A stretch of DNA of 64,000 bases from Siphonodentalium dalli. Taxonomy: Eukaryota > Mollusca > Scaphopoda > Gadilida > Siphonodentaliidae. Made by a program: the position numbers and the translations under genes. A model generated the notes under the pieces. That model was not told the DNA's origin. It did no database searches and saw only the letters and a program-made list of their open reading frames with translations. The stretch lies in contig CP136069.1 in NCBI GenBank assembly GCA_032622095.1, positions 84,902,958-84,966,957 on the forward strand, given 5' to 3'. Below are positions 11,162 to 21,835 of the stretch, one piece after another (position 1 is the stretch's first letter; every line of letters begins with the position of its first letter).

Positions 11162-11586
11162 CATCCTGAATATAATGTGTCTCTCATTTGCAGAATGAGG
11201 TCCCCACAGGGTGAATTTAGCGACGCTACCCTCCACAGCAGGCTAGCATCACCAAATTCACCCTCTGAGGACCTCATTCTGCTTAGGCCTCAACTGCTGT
11301 GGGAGACCTAGGATCAGATTGAAGTTCCCCAGTTGAAGTTGGTGATGTTCACCCATTAGTCAACTCAATTATGCATTTTATCTTCTGCAAATTAGGGGAT
11401 ATAGAAACTGAAGAGAAGGTAAAAATTAACTATAAACAATGTAAATTGACTATAGATACTTCCCAGAAGACGAGGCCTGAGCAGAATGAGGTCCCCAGAG
11501 GGTAAATATGATAGCGTGATAGCGTCACTAAATTCACCCTCTGGGGTCCTCATTCTGCAAAAGTCAGACACACAAATTCAGACTTG
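11162..11586. mobile_element. HATN (hAT-like MITE)
   Basis: Left end CATCCTGAATATAATGTGTC, right end AATTCAGACTTG. Two palindromes built on GCAGAATGAGGTCCCC and GGGACCTCATTCTGC are separated by a spacer with ATGGGAGACCTAGGATCAG, ATGCATTTTATCTTCTGC and AAACAATGTAAATTGAC. Full-length design; flanking 8-mers do not match convincingly. Confidence 0.75.
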
Positions 11587-11594
11587 ATATGAAC

Positions 11595-11927
11595 TAATAA
11601 GCCAAGACTGAGATTTCCCACCAGGAGACCCATTGGACCCAATCACCATACAGTAATGCCCTAAATAATCGACTCCTTAACTACAGCAGAATTATGGGTA
11701 ATTTTTCAAGATTTAGTTGGAAATATGGCTTGTTGCCATTCAACGGAAAGCTCTCAGTGAGAGCTTTGTGATGAGCGAATGGCAACAAGCCATATTTCCG
11801 ACAAAATCCTGAAAAATTATCCATAATTCTGCTGTGGTTTAGCAGCCAATTATTTAGGGCATGCATTACTGTAATAAGCCGAGACTGAGATTTCCCACCA
11901 GGAGACCCATTTGACCCAATCACCATA
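11595..11927. repeat. 56-bp direct repeats bracketing a TAP copy
   Basis: 11595-11650 and 11872-11927 are the same 56-bp sequence, starting TAATAAGCC and ending AATCACCATA, with about three differences. They directly abut the TAP copy at 11651-11871 on both sides and share its flanking TA. This is far longer than the 2-bp target duplication expected of a Tc1/mariner element. Confidence 0.85.
11651..11871. mobile_element. TAP palindromic MITE, copy 3
   Basis: CAGTAATGCCCTAAATAATC to GCATTACTG between TA dinucleotides. The palindrome is intact apart from small changes near the centre, where GTGATGAGCG is inserted, and near the right end. Confidence 0.85.
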
Positions 11928-12280
11928 AGTTAAAAGGCAAATCACACCACGCGTCAAGAGTGACAGGACAATACACAATGGTATATAATCGATGATGGTA
12001 TCATATTAATTAATGTAGATTTCATTGTGGGCTTCAATAATTGTCCTGTTTTATGATCATCCTGCACTAATAATCAGTCAGTTTTCAATGATTATAGGCG
12101 AGGATAATAGGCGAGGATATTATTTGCTGAGTGAGAATTTGTGCAATGTGGGCCGTTTCATCAAGATTAGGTTTCGCGAGGTCATTTCTAAGAGGATGTC
12201 AGTCTCAGAATGGTAATGACCACTGTGTCCAGGGACTTCATGATGGAGGGGGGGACTGGGGCAGGGAGGTTCTTTGATTA
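11928..12280. other. Unassigned stretch
   Basis: Open frames at 12025-12216 and 12210-12497 show no recognisable domain; the second runs into the TTTAAAG repeat family below. Confidence 0.35.
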
Positions 12281-12497
12281 TTTAAAGTCATATTATGGAC
12301 TTGTTAGGGTGCGTGAAATTGAAATGTTAGTACTCAAGCGCTATCCCAATGTGGGGGATGTCACCGTAAGGCATTCAACCATACGACTTCATAGAAAACA
12401 TCATCTTAACTACGCTCAACTCTCGATTCGGGACCCAACTATCAGCGATAAACCAACACAAATGATTTTGTCATTGAGAATCATTGCATTTAATTAA
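12281..12497 (+). repeat. TTTAAAG-type dispersed repeat, copy 1 (truncated)
   Basis: TTTAAAGTCATATTATGGACT, GGTGCGTGAAATTGA, CATACGACTTCATAGAAAAC and TCTCGATTCGGGACCCAACT recur in order at 23173-23576 and 57738-58093. Only the 5' two thirds is here; a 3' part-copy is at 18270-18373. Family unknown. Confidence 0.6.
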
Positions 12498-12759
12498 TAT
12501 ATATTTACATACTAAGTGTTGTCATCACTAAATCCAGCATTATGATAGGTCGGCGCCCACGTGGCTAGTTGCAATTATTTCTCGGTGAATGCGCAACAGC
12601 TAATAACTGCAAGCTCATAACAACATCGATACGTCATTTGGGTTTGGAAAGACGAACGCGTAATGTTTTGGGCGCATTTGGATTCGCGCAGGATTGACTT
12701 AATAAATCATCGGGTTTCAATTGTTCCTGTTAACTTTTTCCAAGGGTGCTGTGGGATAT

Positions 12760-13085
12760 TTTGGGCTGCACTAGTAGAAATGAATGATTCCCACGACCAT
12801 CCTGCAATCATGATTTTAGGTTGCGACTTGATTCCCATGCGCGATGATGCGTGCGATATGCTTCCCCATGGTTCCCTTAGGTTGCAGACTTGATTCCCTT
12901 GCGTGCGTTATAAAGCTTCCCCTTGATTCCCTTAGATTGCATACATGCTTCTCTTTGATTGCAGACATGATTCCCAGCTTGCAAACATGGTTCCCTTGAT
13001 TGCAAGAACAGAATATGATGCTTCCCATGTTTTCCAGTTGTGATCTTGATGATTGCGAAGGTTGCGATGATGGTTGCAAAACGGA
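12760..13085. repeat. TTGCGA/GATTCCC degenerate minisatellite, copy 1
   Basis: Starts CACTAGTAGAAATGAATGA, the inverted match of the end of the larger array at 17513-18062. It carries many scattered GATTCCC, GGTTGC and GATGATTGCGA words. Less regular than the 17.5-kb copy. Confidence 0.6.
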
Positions 13086-13103
13086 AACCATCAGAAATAG
13101 TTT

Positions 13104-13610
13104 AAGTACAGCAATTTCATTCCCAGAAATTTCTAAGTCCACATTTTATAGGCTAAGTCCAACATTTAACTTATTGTCAGTAATTTGTGTGCATTTAATA
13201 GTTTAAAATATATGTTTTAACCATTCATTGGAAAGCTCTCGAGTGTAGCATTCCAATACTAGGAAAATGCATTACGGCATATTTTGGGCTAAATCCCGAA
13301 AATATATATGCAAGGGATCCCGAATAGTTTATATGATCCAAATTTCACCAGTTTGAAGTTTAAGTACAGAAATTTCTAAGTCCAGATTTTATAGGCCCAG
13401 AAATAAACTAAGTCCAACATTGAACTTAATTTTAATGTTTTTGTGCATTTAGTTTAAAATATATGTTTTTACCATTCATCGGAAAGGTATTGAATGGAGC
13501 ATTCCAACAAATGGCATTAAGCAATATTTTGGACTAAATCCCTAAAATATATATGCATGTTTAAGGGAACCAGCATAGTTCCTAAGTTCAAAATTTCACA
13601 CTAAGCATAG
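13104..13610. repeat. Imperfect tandem duplication (about 240 bp unit)
   Basis: 13104-13345 and 13360-13610 share, in order, AAGTACAG, GAAATTTCTAAGTCCA, ATTTTATAGGC, CTAAGTCCAACATT, GTTTAAAATATATGTTTT, ACCATTCATYGGAAAG and CCGAAAATATATATGCA-like blocks. The CATTCATCGGAAAG and GACTAAATCC words resemble the inner TAP sequence, so each unit may contain an old, decayed TAP relative. Confidence 0.65.
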
Positions 13611-14205
13611 AGTAAAATAACCTCAGCTCTTAAAAATAACTATTTTGTTAAATTGGAGCAGCTATCCTTCCCTACACATAAAGCCTTAAGGTGCACTATC
13701 CAAAAGAGGAATTGTGGCCCTGAAGTAGGACCAAATTTCCAAAGATTATGCTTGAATATTAAAACTACTTCAATTAGTCCGAAAAAAAGTCTGATTTTGA
13801 TCAATAATCAATCTAATGTAGAAACATATGTCCCTTTATAATAATCCATTCATTTAGATAAAAGCAAAACTATGAAGACACATATTCTAATGTTCTTTAC
13901 AGTGTCAGCTCACAACCATACATCATTTTACAAAACAAGACTGCCATATTAGAACCATGCAGACACCACAATAACAGAATTAAACTCTATATATCTTTGT
14001 ATGTGACATGTGTGTCAGGCAAACTCCCAACAAATTATGACATATCTGTATAGAAACAATGTAGGATCATGTTTCATTGAAACACTGCAGATATGCATTC
14101 TGTGTTTGCCATTTTAAAAATATAAACGTTTTTTTGGCACTGGATAAAGGACCGCCTTTTTCATTTATCATTTGTTTTGTTTCCATCACAATGTGATTGC
14201 ACAGA

Positions 14206-15195
14206 ATCGATCCACACCACCTGGGAAGCTATTTTTTCATATCTCAGGTAAGTACTATTATAAATCAATTATTTTTTCTGTTGTTATGATGAAACTTAAT
14301 GCATGAAATTTAGATATGGATAAAAAGGTTTATACTGCATTCTTGCGACCATCCTGAGCAGTCATGCAGACCTCTCCCCAGAAGCTAGGTATCCTCAACA
14401 ATGCCCCAAAAACTCAACTGTATTTGTCTCCTCCAGATTCCCTTGAAGAAAACACTATATGTACATACATATATGATTAATTTAATTCATTCATCTCAAA
14501 TATCTTAATTGGCATATACATGTACAGGTAGCTATAGTTTTCCACAATTTGAGTTTTTATGCAGGGGGGGGGGGGGGGGGGGGTCCATTGAATTCAGGAA
14601 AATAGATAACTGACCTGGCACTTCAGTGTTTACATCTGGCTAGTTCCTTCAGATATGATTTTAGATTCTTTAATGAATTACCGATGTTTGTGATAAAATT
14701 CTATCATGTTTTATATAGATCTGTGTCAATTATCAAGCTTTTACACCATAAATTATAATAAATGATATTAATGAAACAAAACAGGCTTTATGTATTCAGA
14801 AAATGAACCCTCCCGACAGACAAAAAAATTCCCAAAATTCATTATGTTAAACTCATTTTCATTATAACTATCATGCATTTTGCACATTAGTGCATTTTGC
14901 ACTCATCTCTGGCTCAAATTTGTTCATTTGATTATAATACTAGGAGATGGCCTCTTAAATGGCCAGATTTAGTGTACAGCCCCCCCTTTAAACTATCAAA
15001 CTCAACATAATTCCCCCCCAATTGATTTGTTTTAAAAATTTGTTTGCAGGTTATATGTCAATGATTACAGAAATGTCAGAAGCCACAAAGTTTCCAAGAA
15101 CTACCATTACAAAAATGATGAACTCTAACTGTTCTACATCAAGAAAGACTCTGGGAAAAAGGGAAAAGAAAGTTTCGTCGAAAGAGGCTAGTTGA
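14206..15195 (+). CDS. Possible 3' end of a two-exon gene
   Basis: Candidate exon A (14206-14247) lies between an acceptor-like TGATTGCACAG and a consensus donor CAG|GTAAGT at 14245-14252. Candidate exon B (15050-15195) follows an acceptor TTTGTTTGCAG and stays open to a TGA. The exons join in phase: A ends in S plus one base, and B continues G-Y-M-S-M-I-T-E-M-S and then a Ser/Thr/Lys-rich tail ending KKVSSKEAS. No domain is recognised and the protein is short. A long poly(G) run (14564-14583) sits in the proposed intron. Chance agreement of donor, acceptor and phase is possible. Confidence 0.25.
14564..14583 (+). repeat. Poly(G) run, 20 bp
   Basis: Twenty consecutive G preceded by TTATGCA and followed by TCCATTG. 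Confidence 0.95.
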
Positions 15196-15354
15196 ATAAC
15201 TTGCACGTTTCAATCGTTATATTTGTTCCTGGGAAATGAGGATTAAATTATAACAATTGTTTTGATTGAGTTTATGATGAAGTTATAACCAAAAAGTATC
15301 ATTAGATGTTATTTAAGTTGAAGCCAACCTGTAAAATATTGATTAAGCTTGTTT

Positions 15355-15522
15355 TAAAATATAGAAATAACTACAGTTTTTGTGTTTGAATACCAAAATA
15401 TCTCACGAGTGTCTGTAAAGAAATATCAAATTTTCACAAGTGGCCACTAGTGAAAATTCAATAGCTCTTTCCAGACACGAATGAGATGTTGAAGATATTC
15501 AAACAAAAACTGCATGTATTAT
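15355..15522. repeat. Imperfect inverted repeat
   Basis: CTACAGTTTTTGTGTTTGAAT, ATCTC and GTGTCTG pair with CAGACACGAATGAGAT and ATTCAAACAAAAACTGCATG. The centre is near TTTTCACAAGTGGCCACTAG. Likely a decayed foldback element. Confidence 0.6.
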
Positions 15523-15540
15523 TTTTATTATATGTGCCTT

Positions 15541-15900
15541 TTTAGCTTTACTTTGTAAAGTTTGAGCTATTGCAATGGTTTTGTATACATCGTCCGTGTT
15601 GTATGTGTGCGTGATTCGTCAACAATTTCCTTTATGTAGATGGGAACGAGTCATTTTGGGGTCATTCGGCCATAAAACATGTCCGCTGGCTGCCATCTTG
15701 TATTTTACACCTTTACAACTAAATCCTTTCGCACACCCTACAGTCCACTTCGCTCATCCGATCATCACCAAACTTGACATTAATCTTGATATTGATCTAC
15801 TATATGTAATAAGTTATAAAATATTTTTGAGTTTCATTGGAAAACATAGTCAGCAGCCATCTTGGATTTTACTTTATATGCTGATGATGTTGATAAGCTA
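15541..15900 (+). repeat. AGCTC-hairpin interspersed repeat, copy 2
   Basis: Opens TTTTTAGCTTTACTTTGTAA then AGTTTGAGCTATTGC. It continues with CATCGTCCGTG, CAACAATTTCCTTTATG, CACACCCTACAGTCCAC, CATCACCAAACTTGACAT and GCAGCCATCTTGGATTTTA. Same order as the minus-strand copy at 9420-9717. The open frame at 15575-15901 lies wholly inside it. Confidence 0.6.
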
Positions 15901-17494
15901 GTATTACTTAGACCTTTCAACTATCCACATTCATAATCGCTCCATGGACTGTAACATATGAAATTATTCCCTTTCATTGACACTTTACAGGTAGTTTTTT
16001 TTATTGACATATGTTACATTATTATTGCAATCCATAACAACATTTTACACTTTTCTGAATTCAACAAAAATTTAAATTGGGTCATAATTATTCTCAAATA
16101 TCATTTAATGTTATTTAAAATGAAGCCTGCTAGCCAATAAAAAATGCTGAATTTTTTAGGACACTCTTGATCAATCGATAATTAGATGTCATGTGTGACA
16201 TGTCTGTTTCAACTGTAAAAGAGGTTTTCTTCAGATAGATTTTCACCTGTTTTACTTCTACCTTCCAATTATGGTGGTTCTCCTGTGAAATGATAAATTA
16301 AATTATAAGAAACAACTCTTGTTTCGATTAAGGTTATGAGTTATAACCGAAAAGTTCGCTATGCACAGTTGCGGAATTTGTCATAAAACTTTTTGGTTAT
16401 AACTGCATACCGTTTAATAATCGAAATGAGAGTTTGTTCTTATGTAAAACAATTCAAATAAGCAAAGTCCAGTACAGTATGTACTGGGTGTATTGATTCA
16501 TGCTGCTTAAAATGCCAGGAAGCTACAGTGAAATAATGAAATATACTGTGAAATAACAAAACTGAATTAACTTTGGCTTCTAAGAGATACATACAACGAG
16601 CTATGTTTCGGTGATAAAACTGATATATTGAGGGCAAACATATAAAACAGATAACAGCAGACAGTTTACTAAAATTACTTTAATAAACCTGAAACAGGCA
16701 CTGCCTTGCCATGTGGCTTGGCTGGCCCTGCATTGAAACAATTAATACAAATAGGGAAAACATTCAATTTGTTTTGGCCTTATGCTTCTGAACTTTCTTT
16801 TAAATTGTTAAGAGAATACTTATCCATTTAAAATTAAATATTTTATAAAGTTTGACATTTTTTAATATCTACTAGATCTATAGGGCTCATATCAAATCTT
16901 ACCTATCTAGTATTAGTTAGTAAAGGTGAATTAACATAATGTGTTATATAATATATAATTATAGTGAGGGATTTTTCACACTGTTGTTTGACCAAATAAT
17001 ATTGTTGGTAAAAAGTTCCTCATAAATTAATAAACAAAAAGTGTAATCATCATTATTATGGAGGTGAAAGTAAATAATAGTAAAGTTTTTGCAAGTTTCG
17101 AATGTGAAATTAAATGAATGTTTTATTTAGTTCAAGGAAACTTATTACTCAACAGGAAGAACACGAATTGGTTGTGATATATCAGGAGCTCCAAACATGA
17201 TCATATTTTAGCCAATAAGAATGGTGGACTCCCAAGTGCTTCAAAGTCAGTATTTTTGTAAATATTATCGGTTATGTCTTGCGATGAAGATCCACTGTAG
17301 CAAAGGAAGTGCTCTGATTTCGATACCCTTTCGGCTCAGCAAAGTGTCCATATTGCGCTAAACTGTTATGTGCACTAATTTGTTATCCCCATTTGTATAC
17401 CAATTATATTGCAATGATGATTTGACTGCCAGAACTTTTTATAGTAATGCATGTTTCCCTTCCGTTGTGAAGGTTGTGAACTTTATATTTAATT
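15901..17494. other. Unassigned stretch with one inverted repeat
   Basis: No gene seen. At about 16309-16440, AAGAAACAACTCTTGTTTCGA and GAGTTATAACCGAAAAGTT pair with AACTTTTTGGTTATAACTGC and TCGAAATGAGAGTTTGTTCTT around a short loop. A partly similar block, GATGAAGTTATAACCAAAAAG, occurs at 15274-15297. Confidence 0.45.
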
Positions 17495-17512
17495 GGGGGG
17501 GGGGGGGGGGGG
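17495..17512 (+). repeat. Poly(G) run, 18 bp
   Basis: Eighteen consecutive G directly upstream of the minisatellite array that starts at 17513. Confidence 0.95.
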
Positions 17513-18062
17513 TAGAATGGTTGTGAAGATGATTGCGGGAATCATAATGAAGGTTGCGAGATGGGAATCATAAAGAAGGTTGCGAGATGGGAATCATAAA
17601 GATGGTTGCGAGGATGGTCATGATGATGATTGCCGGAATCATAAAGAAGGTTGCGAGATGGGAATCATAAAGATGGTTGCGAGATGGGAATCATAAAGAA
17701 GGTTGCGAGATGGGAATCATAAAGAAGGTTGCGAGGATGGTCGCGATGCGATGACCATGTTCGCAACCTTCTTTATGATTCCCATCTCGCAACCTTCTTT
17801 ATGATTCCCATCTCACAACCTTCTTTATGATTCCCACAAGATTGCGATGATCGCGATGCATGCGAAGATGATTGTAGGGAATCATTTGAGGATGATTGCG
17901 GGAATCATTATGGTGGTTGCGCAACCATTTTTATGATTGCGCAAGCTAGAATATACTCTAACTTGGAGGTTGGGAATCGTTCCAAATGCAACCATCCTCA
18001 GATGATTGCGGACATGGTTGCGAATATGACTGTGATCATGGTTTGGGAATCATTCCATTTCT
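17513..18062. repeat. Self-complementary minisatellite (TTGCGA/GGGAATCATAAAG)
   Basis: From about 17550 to 17755 a 26-bp unit, GGTTGCGAGATGGGAATCAT plus AAAGAA, repeats in tandem with a few interruptions. From 17758 to 17840 the same unit runs about three times in reverse complement (CTTCTTTATGATTCCCATCT), so the array folds into a hairpin. Less regular GATGATTGCG words continue to CATTTCTACTAG at 18055-18066. The end motif CTAGTAGAAATG also starts the copy at 12760. Confidence 0.85.
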
Positions 18063-18118
18063 ACTAGGGTGGTTTTGTCACGATACGCTTTTTCGCTAAA
18101 TGTATATAAATATAAGGA

Positions 18119-18244
18119 TTAACTGTCATGTGGACTGTTTTTATGGAGATGTAACCGTGAGGTAAGTGGTCATAACTTGTATGTAAAACCCGACCACTTA
18201 CCTCACGGTTGCATCTCCATAAAAACAGTCCACATGACAGTTAA
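18119..18244. mobile_element. TTAA-9 foldback MITE
   Basis: A palindrome with arms of about 60 bp (18111-18171 and 18192-18252) and one visible mismatch. The TTAA-bounded core begins TTAACTGTCATGTGGACTG and ends in its complement. The loop contains TCATAACTTGTATGTAAAAC. Single copy in the window. Confidence 0.75.
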
Positions 18245-18269
18245 TCCTTATATAAGAATGACGGTGTGT

Positions 18270-18373
18270 GTTGTCAATTTGGATTAATATTTGTAAAAAA
18301 CAACTACTTTGAAAAAGATTATTCTCAATTTCTATTTGGTCACCCGACCCGGAGTGTTTCAAATCACTTTAAC
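18270..18373 (+). repeat. TTTAAAG-type dispersed repeat, 3' part
   Basis: TTGTCAATTTGGATTAATATT, GAAAAAGATTATTCTCAATTT, GGTCACCCGACCCGGAGTG and CAAATCACTTTAA match the 3' third of the copies at 23173-23576 and 57738-58093. Confidence 0.55.
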
Positions 18374-19500
18374 TGCATCTCCTCTTTAACCATCTCAAAT
18401 TTCCAACTGTGGGAAATTTCATTTGCTAACCACAACCAGTCTCCGGCCCACCACAAGTTCAGATTTTATTTAATAAATTAACCAACCTCATATTGCTCAG
18501 AATATATCACTTTAATGCTTCTAACTTGCATCGTTCCATTTCCAGGTGTGACTTTTTTAATCATTCACTGTGATGTCACCTCCGGAATACACCCAAGTAA
18601 TTTATAATGGACTCTGTTCACATTATAAGGCTAACTTGGGCCTCTAGCTTGATGAACAACGACACTCAAAATGAGGATTATCTGCCTTGTAATTTGGCTA
18701 TACGATTCAGCTGTATGATTTACCGTTTACAAGAGCTCTTTCTCTGAGGGGGAAAAATGGCAGAAAATACCTGTGCAGTATAGCCTACATTGGCTCCAGC
18801 AACATATATATCAAGATCAAGGAAAAAGAAAGACCCCAGTGCTAGTGCCATGTTGTACAGTATAGACTAGACATGGACTCGGGCATGTAGCTCAGCAGAA
18901 TTGTTCCCCCGATTCCTGATTCCAGAGCTCTGTCATGCTGTGGTACGATGGTACTTTTCCAGCTGGTATCTACTGTGTAGAATTTGAGCAGAAGTAGGAA
19001 AGTCTTGGCTCATACTTTCAGTCTTCGGTCCAGATTTCTAACAGATGTTACTAATATTTTGCAACATTTTTTTTATATTAAGATTTACAATTAAGTCCAT
19101 GTGAATTTTTGTCCATTCTCATGTCAAAATATTCTATGTGCCCTTCTTTCCATTCTGAAATACATGTAGTTTTAATATGCTGTTGTGCAGAGAAGAAAGA
19201 TGTTTCTTTTCTAAAACCTAACTGGAATCTATATGAAAGGAAAATATGTTCAATGATTCCAATTGGTTGAAGACAATTAATGACAAATTTCTGATAGGAC
19301 AGATTCAGTTTTTGAAAGCTTTTTTTTACTCTACAGATGCAAAATAAATTATCAGATGGGTCACCAGTTTTATCTGTTGATTATACAATAGAAAAAAATA
19401 TCACAAAATGATGGATGAACCTGGATGAACAGGATATATTTTTACAAATGAATTATTATTTAATAGTAAATAATGAGAAGAATGTGGCAAAATACTATGA
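18374..19500. other. Unassigned stretch
   Basis: No recognised element, RNA gene or exon in about 1.1 kb of AT-rich sequence. Confidence 0.4.
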
Positions 19501-19767
19501 TTAACCCTTTCATGATGGGAGCTGTGCTGGTGCAGCATTAAAAATCCGGTGCCAGTGCATTCTCTTATATATGTGAGCCTCCCATAGGGAGCCTTGCATA
19601 TATAAGAGAATGCACTGGCTTACAAGGTCAAGGCAAATATTGTTAGGCCAATGTATTCTCTTATATATATATGCGCGGCTCCCTATGGGAGACTCACATA
19701 TATAAGAGAATGTATTGGCACAGGGATTTGGCAAAATTTCAGGAAGCTCCAGTCATGGAAGGTTTAA
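19501..19767. mobile_element. TTAA-2 foldback MITE, copy 2 (inverted)
   Basis: Begins TTAACCCTTTCATGATGGGA and ends CAGTCATGGAAGGTTTAA. Same two palindromes as the 2498 copy in opposite orientation. The loop centres read CCCATAGGGAG and CCCTATGGGAG. Confidence 0.8.
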
Positions 19768-19837
19768 CATGGAAATTCAAGTTCCAGTTCTAACAAACAA
19801 TGTTTCTGAATACAATTCCGGTGAGACCAATCAGATA

Positions 19838-20013
19838 CAGTAATGCCCTAAGTAATCGACTCACTAACGACAGCAGAATTATGGGTAACTTTTCAGGATT
19901 TAGTCGGAAATATGGCTTGTTGCCATTCATCGGAAAGCTCTCCCCGACTAAATCCTGAAAAGTTACCCATAATTCTGCTGTCGTTAGGGAGTCGATTACT
20001 TAGGGCATTACTG
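19838..20013. mobile_element. TAP MITE, copy 4 (centre deleted)
   Basis: Intact CAGTAATGCCCTAAGTAATC and GGGCATTACTG ends in TA. The second inner arm is deleted: GGAAAGCTCTC runs directly into CCGACTAAATCCTG. Confidence 0.85.
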
Positions 20014-21287
20014 TAAATGTGATTTCCTGTATTTACATTGGGAACTTTTTATGGTCAAATCTCTGGTTTTATCATGAATGCTATTCGATCAGCGACCTTT
20101 ATGAGTAATGGTTCCAATATCAACAGAAAATATGATCTTCCAGTCACACCAAGATACATATAATCCAGCTTAATATTATACTGAAGATATTAACTCCAAC
20201 AAATGTCCACCAGAATGCAATTTGGGATATGAGTATCGTTGGTGGGCATCCAAAAAGGATGTATACTAATTTTTTGCAAATTTACAGGAGAAGCAACACA
20301 CTGAAAAAATCTCAAATGTGCTGTAAAATACATGTAACAAGAACTTTGTATATATAATAAGTTCACACAATAGGGAATATACCCACTACAGTTAATAGAG
20401 ACATGAAATAAGAGCTTTTTTTTTTTTTTTATTATATTTATTTTAATTGACATGTCACCAATTTTTTATCGATATATATCCACTTACCTTTATGTAACAC
20501 TCTATTGGATACCATCTTACTTTATGCAGGTTTAACCCATTTGTTTCGTTTCATTTCGTTATAGTCGGAACTATATAGCGTAACACGAGCGATAACTCCT
20601 CCCGGTAATATCTCGTTCATTTCATCTCTGCGCCAATAAAGCACAGGGACAAACTGAAGGAAGGGGAGGAAGGCGGGCCGTGCTTACATAAAGGTAAGTA
20701 TATATATCTCAAAAAATTTGGACTTGGGGGTCCAAATCTATAAATTTTCAACATACTTTTTTCTGCATAAGACGTTTTAGAATAGAAGTGGGAAAAAAAA
20801 TTTAATTCCAAAATGTTGTTATGCTAAACAATAAAGCTGGGTTATCTTGCTTCCCTTGTGTGGATCGAATGGGTCTGAGGTTCCTGCACTTTCCATTTGT
20901 TGCATGTTCGATATCCAATACTCTGAGTATTCTGACCACCAAAGATGTGTCTCCAAACAATTAAAATAGTTGTATTTAACGATATTTTGGAAAACAAATT
21001 GAATGGCATGATGGCAAGCTGATTTTACATGTTGAAATGTAGACCAATAAAATTCAATCATTGTTCATTTTCTATTCACGATGGTATTAATTGTATCGTT
21101 TACGCTATTATAACAGAAACTGATCTATCATATCTAACATATGAATGAACATACATGTAGCTGTCATAAGGACATATTATGTCTCTCATATAAAATATTT
21201 CGAATAGAGCATCAATGCTCGTATATGAGAGGTCGGTGTATTTTCTACAGACCAATCAATATCTAGAACCTATAACATACACTCAGC
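20014..21287. other. Unassigned stretch
   Basis: No gene identified. A less AT-rich patch at 20560-20700 ends in a donor-like AAAG|GTAAGTAT, which could be a first-exon boundary but has no supporting open frame. A minus-strand frame at 20819-21061 has no recognised motif. Confidence 0.3.
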
Positions 21288-21458
21288 CTCTCAGGTGCCT
21301 AATAATCGTGATGGCCTAATAATAGAGATGGGTGAGGATTTAGGCTAAAATTAATAATAATGATGGCCATTTTCACTCTATGTCCCAATGCCAAATAATA
21401 GTGATCATGGAAATTTTCTAAATAATCGTGCTGACACTATTATCAGGCACCTGAGAGT
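21288..21458. mobile_element. Small inverted-repeat MITE
   Basis: Left end CTCTCAGGTGCCTAATAATC, right end CTATTATCAGGCACCTGAGAG. The interior is rich in AATAATCGTG-like words (AATAATAG, AATAGTGAT). About 170 bp; no target duplication was obvious and no other copy was found. Confidence 0.6.
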
Positions 21459-21564
21459 AGTTGCATTTGAATAGATAGTGTAATTCATCATAGGGCACAC
21501 ATGTCATCTCTTTACCAATATTCACTGAGAGAGGGCAGTGAAGCCTTGTGCTGATTTTTTCCCC

Positions 21565-21826
21565 CAAGCATTGAAATAGGGTGTCTGTCATTTGCAGAAT
21601 GAGGTCCCCAGATGGTGAATTTAGTTATGCTACCCCGCATAGTGGGCTAGCATCACCAAATTCACCCTCTGGGAACCTCATTCTTCTGAGGTGTATTAAG
21701 CAGAATGAGGTCCCCAGAGGGTGAATTTAATTTGATGATGCTAGCCCGCTATGCGGAGTAGCATCACTAAATTCACCCTCTGGGGACCTCATTCTGCAAA
21801 TGACAGACACCCTATTTCAAGGCTTG
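21565..21826. mobile_element. HATN short form
   Basis: CAAGCATTGAAATAGGGTGTC to CCTATTTCAAGGCTTG. The two GCAGAATGAGGTCCCC palindromes are nearly adjacent, with the long HATN spacer missing, giving about 260 bp. The same short form is at 38138-38391. Confidence 0.8.
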
Positions 21827-21835
21827 CATCTTTGG

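Noticed and set aside
17513-18062. CRISPR-like array
   Set aside because: Repeats are tandem without unique spacers and switch strand; the context is eukaryotic repeat DNA.
20560-20706. Less AT-rich patch ending AAAG|GTAAGTAT as a first exon
   Set aside because: No in-frame start with a matching downstream acceptor could be found; noted only as a possibility.
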